DNA from: Aedoeadaptatus acetigenes
GTDB taxonomy: Bacteria > Bacillota > Clostridia > Tissierellales > Peptoniphilaceae
Direction of reading: 5' to 3'
Assembly: GCF_025566985.1 (NCBI RefSeq)
Contig: NZ_JAOQJD010000014.1
Location: forward strand, 1-63,520
DNA length: 63,520 bases
Shown: one piece after another, positions 60,679 to 63,520 of the stretch
Numbering within the stretch: the stretch's first letter is position 1
Layout: the number at the start of each line of letters is the position of its first letter
Program-made: the position numbers and the translations under genes
The notes under the pieces: model-generated
The model's input: the letters and a program-made list of their open reading frames with translations, nothing else
Told to the model about the DNA's origin: nothing
The model's database searches: none

Positions 60679-62016
60679 ATGAAACGACTCAATCGCGTGG
60701 CGGCATTTATACTCATCGTCGCCATCCTTCTTACGCCGGGAGCGGCCTTTGCCGCAACTGCGCCGACCATCAGCGCCCAAGGGGCCATCGTTATGGACTA
60801 CGATACGGGGCAGGTGCTCTACGAAAAAAACGCGGATACGCCCCGTTCCGCCGCCTCCATGACAAAGGTCATGACCGCCTACATCGTCCTCGACGCCCTG
60901 CGCACCGGCGAAGCTACATGGGACACGGTGATCCCCATTTCCGACAATGCCCGCAACCAGTCCCCTTGGGACAAGACGGACTTCGCCGAAACGGAGCGCC
61001 TCGGCGATTTGTTTGAACCCTACTTGATTCGCAGCAACAATCAAATGGGCATCGCCATCGGAGAATACTTCGGCGGCGGAAGCGAGGCCACCTTTGCCGA
61101 GCGGATGAACGAAAAGGCGAGATTACTCGGCATCGACGCCTACTACACCGAGGCCAACGGCCTGAAGCCCAATCGCGTCACCCCCAGGGCACAGGCCCTT
61201 TTGACCCGCGCCATTATCAGCGACTACCCGGAGATATTAAACACCACCTCGAAACATCAGACAAAATATAAAAGCGAAATCTATCGCTCCACCAATCAGT
61301 TCTATCGAAAATTTCGTCGCTTTAAGGGAATCAACGGATTTAAAACGGGCACGGCGTCCTACTCCGGCCAATGCCTCACGGCAACCTACACGAAAAAAGG
61401 CCGCCGGTTGATTTCCGTGGTCATGGGATCCAAGGGAACTGACGGGCGCTACCACGACACCATGGTTCTATTGAATTACGCCATGAGCCGCTACATGACC
61501 TCTCCCTGGGCGAAGGATGTGCCGAGCCGGGCGAACCACGCAGGAATCAACACCGCCGCCTACCGCGGCCTTACGAGCTTTCAAGGCAGAGAGGCCATGA
61601 ACCGCGGCGAGTTTACCCTCTTAATGGGCCTCGCCCTTCGCCTACCTATGACGGAAGCAGGCGGTGGCTTTCCCGACGTGGCTGCCGATGCCTACTACGC
61701 CAAAGCCGTGGCGGCGGCGAAAAATGCCGGGCTCATCGACGGCTACGAAGACGGCAGCTTCCGCCCCGAACGCTTAATCAGCCGGGAAGAAATGGCGAAG
61801 ATCCTTTTCGTCGCCATGAAATACGACGTCACATTTTACGATTTGCCCTTTACGGACGCGGCGGCCATCGGCCCCGTCTTCCGGCCTGCTGTGGCAAATT
61901 TGACGGCGCGGGGGATTCTACACGGCAAGGACGGAAACCGATTCGATCCCAAGGGCACGGCGAGCAGAGAAGAAGCAACCCAAATGATGCTGAATTTAAA
62001 AAGCCAATTGAATTAA
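60679..62016 (+). CDS. D-alanyl-D-alanine carboxypeptidase with C-terminal SLH repeats
   Basis: The 445-residue exported protein has a signal peptide ending in AFAA. The S11 peptidase motifs are SMTK (Ser nucleophile, about residue 60), SNN and FKTGTASYSG. From about residue 310 there are three S-layer homology repeats, the second (FPDVAADAYYAKAVAAAKNA) and third (FTDAAAIGPVFRPAVANLTA) being clear. It trims peptidoglycan stem peptides and is held at the wall through the SLH part. GAAAGGA precedes ATG 60679. Confidence 0.9.
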   Translation: MKRLNRVAAFILIVAILLTPGAAFAATAPTISAQGAIVMDYDTGQVLYEKNADTPRSAASMTKVMTAYIVLDALRTGEATWDTVIPISDNARNQSPWDKTDFAETERLGDLFEPYLIRSNNQMGIAIGEYFGGGSEATFAERMNEKARLLGIDAYYTEANGLKPNRVTPRAQALLTRAIISDYPEILNTTSKHQTKYKSEIYRSTNQFYRKFRRFKGINGFKTGTASYSGQCLTATYTKKGRRLISVVMGSKGTDGRYHDTMVLLNYAMSRYMTSPWAKDVPSRANHAGINTAAYRGLTSFQGREAMNRGEFTLLMGLALRLPMTEAGGGFPDVAADAYYAKAVAAAKNAGLIDGYEDGSFRPERLISREEMAKILFVAMKYDVTFYDLPFTDAAAIGPVFRPAVANLTARGILHGKDGNRFDPKGTASREEATQMMLNLKSQLN

Positions 62017-62051
62017 AATAATTAAAAAATAAATGATAAAACATAGATGAT

Positions 62052-62092
62052 AAAGCCCTCACCGCGGAAAGAAAGCGGAAGAGGGCTTTTTC
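62052..62092 (+). terminator. Terminator after the carboxypeptidase gene
   Basis: AAAGCCCTC (62052-62060) pairs with GAGGGCTTT (62081-62089), with an inner CCGC/GCGG stem, and ends in TTTTTC. Confidence 0.85.
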
Positions 62093-62227
62093 ATTTACAA
62101 AATAAAATTCACGACCTATCGACGGAAGGAAACTATTCATTTCGATTGAAATTTAGGAATAAACGGAAGATGGCACGACGTAAAAATCGTCGAGAAAAAA
62201 ACAAATGATAAAATACGAAAGTAGTAC
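62093..62227. other. AT-rich gap before the surface-protein promoter
   Basis: I see no gene here. One small inverted pair, CGACG-TAAAAAT-CGTCG, lies at about 62178-62194, followed by a run of A. Confidence 0.4.
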
Positions 62228-62256
62228 TTGATAATTATTATCGTAATAGTTATAAT
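62228..62256 (+). promoter_or_regulatory. Sigma-A promoter with embedded Fur box for the surface-protein gene
   Basis: TTGATA (62228-62233) and TATAAT (62251-62256) are 17 bases apart. TGATAATTATTATCG (62229-62243) matches the 7-1-7 Fur box TGATAAT-N-ATTATCA in 14 of the 15 positions counting the free centre. It overlaps the -35 box and spacer, where Fur would repress. The leader to ATG 62374 is about 110 bases long. Confidence 0.7.
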
Positions 62257-62373
62257 CAGAAATTGAGAGATGATAGTGTACATGGCAACTTTGAAATAGG
62301 TCTGCTATGGAAAAATACATAGAGTTTGACCTTCCTCAAAGACGCCATTTTGTTTTTAAATGAAGGAGGAAGA

Positions 62374-63520
62374 ATGAAACAGAAAGAGCAATGCCCTCGT
62401 TACGGCATGCGAAAATTATCGGTCGGTTTTGTCTCATGCCTTTTAGGCTTTACCTTAATTGCCGGGTTTATTCCGGGCAAATCCTATGCTTCCGGCGCGG
62501 GCGGAAATGATCTGTCGGCGGCAAAGCGCAATGGAACCGTGGTCGAATACCGCTTGACGAGCCATCACGGCAAGCATGACAAAGTCGATGCGAAATCTTC
62601 GGCAACGTCAAACGAAGACGTGCAAAGAAAATCGGTAGAATATGACAGGGAAAAAGCAAGAATCAAATGGAAAGCATTAAAACACGAAATAAGCGATATT
62701 GACGGCCTGTGGATCAACGGAAACCAATACACAAAAGGCAGAAAAAAAGACAAACTCCATCGGGGACAGTATTACTACGATAAAGGAAAAGTTTACATAA
62801 ACCCTGGACTCCGAAAGGGCGACGTAGTCAATCTGAAAATCAAGGGAAAGGACAATGGATTTAAGTATGACGGACGTAATTTAAACGCCATTAAGGATAA
62901 AGACCTATTTCCTCTTAGGACACCCAATCCAATAAAAGTCGGCGATCCCAACGCGCTGACGAAAGCGGAAAAACAAGAAATAATCAGACAAGTAAAGCAG
63001 CTGAATCCCCATGCAGAGAAATTTGAATATAACGGCAAGTATTTGATCTTATATTATCCGGACGGCAGTCGATGGGGCATTCGACTGGCAACGATTCTGG
63101 TGAAAGATGAATCGAAAGCGAGTGAAAAAGAGTTAGTCAAGGCGAAAGAAGAAGCCAAGGCCACCGTTGATCAGTTGGATGAGCTGAGCAAGGACGAAAA
63201 GACCGATGCAAAAACATCCATCGATCAAGCCGCTGACAAAGAGGCCATCGACAAGATTGTCAATGGAGCCAAGCAAACCAATAACGAACGTGCACAGGCA
63301 AAAAAAGAGTTAGCCAAGGCGAAAGAAGAAGCCAAGGCCACCGTTGATCAGTTGGATGAGCTGAGCAAGGACGAAAAGACCAATACGAAAGCATCCATCG
63401 ACCAAGCCGGTGACAAAGAGGCCATCGACAAGATTGTCAATGAAGCCACGAAAACCAATAACGAACGTGCACAGGTCAAAAAAGAGTTAGCCAAGGCGAA
63501 AGAAGAAGCCAAGGCCACCG
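62374..63520 (+). CDS. Large surface protein with YSIRK-like signal and GA-type repeats (3' end outside window)
   Basis: The frame is open from ATG 62374 to the window edge (382 codons) and has GAAGGAGGA upstream. The signal sequence contains YGMRKLSVGFVSCLLGFTLI, a variant of the YSIRK-GxxxS type, and is cleaved near SYASG. A unique part of about 210 residues follows, with LTSHHGKHDK, then YYYDKGKVYINPG and FEYNGKYLILYYPDG. From about residue 250 there are 59-residue repeats (for example KAKEEAKATVDQLDELSKDE) of the GA-module type found in matrix- or albumin-binding wall proteins. The C-terminal anchor is outside the window. The ligand is not known. Confidence 0.85.
   Translation, partial: MKQKEQCPRYGMRKLSVGFVSCLLGFTLIAGFIPGKSYASGAGGNDLSAAKRNGTVVEYRLTSHHGKHDKVDAKSSATSNEDVQRKSVEYDREKARIKWKALKHEISDIDGLWINGNQYTKGRKKDKLHRGQYYYDKGKVYINPGLRKGDVVNLKIKGKDNGFKYDGRNLNAIKDKDLFPLRTPNPIKVGDPNALTKAEKQEIIRQVKQLNPHAEKFEYNGKYLILYYPDGSRWGIRLATILVKDESKASEKELVKAKEEAKATVDQLDELSKDEKTDAKTSIDQAADKEAIDKIVNGAKQTNNERAQAKKELAKAKEEAKATVDQLDELSKDEKTNTKASIDQAGDKEAIDKIVNEATKTNNERAQVKKELAKAKEEAKAT
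63130..63520 (+). repeat. 177-bp tandem repeats within the surface-protein gene
   Basis: Copies start at 63130, 63307 and 63484 (GAGTTAG...), giving an exact period of 177 bases, or 59 codons. The first two copies are almost identical at the DNA level and the third continues past the window. Confidence 0.95.

Noticed and set aside
63130..63520. CRISPR array
   Set aside because: The 177-bp repeats have no short spacers, are read through by one long coding frame, and encode GA-type modules.

Overview
The window looks like a low-to-moderate GC, non-sporulating anaerobic Firmicute. A member of the Peptoniphilaceae (Peptoniphilus/Aedoeadaptatus-like, class Tissierellia) is my best guess. This is inferred from gene content: an NfnAB-type electron-bifurcating oxidoreductase, HemW, a GA-module surface protein with a YSIRK-like signal, and Bacillus-like synteny without the sporulation genes. 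No taxonomic search was possible.

Layout. (a) 1-10 kb: the 3' end of an IS1182-type transposase, an EF-G-like GTPase, and an AT-richer cassette. The cassette holds a histidine kinase, a response regulator, a membrane-anchored protein, two ABC permeases and an ABC ATPase. It is bracketed by relics of IS3-type inverted repeats (2883-2926 and 9301-9428). A 16-bp element is repeated at the same distance from the -10 box upstream of both the kinase and the transporter operon. (b) 9.4-17.8 kb: small membrane proteins, a zinc-dependent phospholipase C-like protein, a TPR protein with a Cys/His/Asp tail, nfnAB, thrC-thrB and a degenerate AlaX-like protein. (c) 17.9-59.4 kb: the conserved comEC-holA-rpsT-lepA-hemW-hrcA-grpE-dnaK-dnaJ-prmA-rsmE-mtaB-rpsU-yqeY-floA-phoH-ybeY-dgkA-cdd-era-recO-glyQS-ccpN-yqfL-dnaG-sigA-trmK-yqfO block known from Bacillus, followed by the RNase P RNA. 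The sporulation genes that sit in this block in spore formers (gpr, spoIIP, yqfC, yqfD) are absent. (d) 25.2-33.8 kb: a foreign, AT-richer island splits hemW from hrcA. It carries a TetR regulator with two palindromic operators, a heterodimeric exporter-fold ABC transporter, and a full ECF set (S, T and double ATPase). A frameshifted conjugative-element gene lies on the left and a serine-recombinase tail on the right. (e) 59.4-63.5 kb: a CapA-like lipoprotein, a D,D-carboxypeptidase with SLH domains, and the start of a large repeat-rich surface protein. A near-perfect Fur box lies inside that last gene's promoter.

How the parts work together. Region (c) is a housekeeping block for protein synthesis, folding, RNA modification, DNA replication and the primary sigma factor. 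The heat-shock genes carry two CIRCE operators for HrcA. The least described pieces are the two transport modules. One is a two-component-controlled ABC system with its own repeated operator. The other is the TetR-controlled ABC-ABC-ECF island, which by family resemblance could import a metal chelate or another small ligand; its substrate cannot be read from the sequence.
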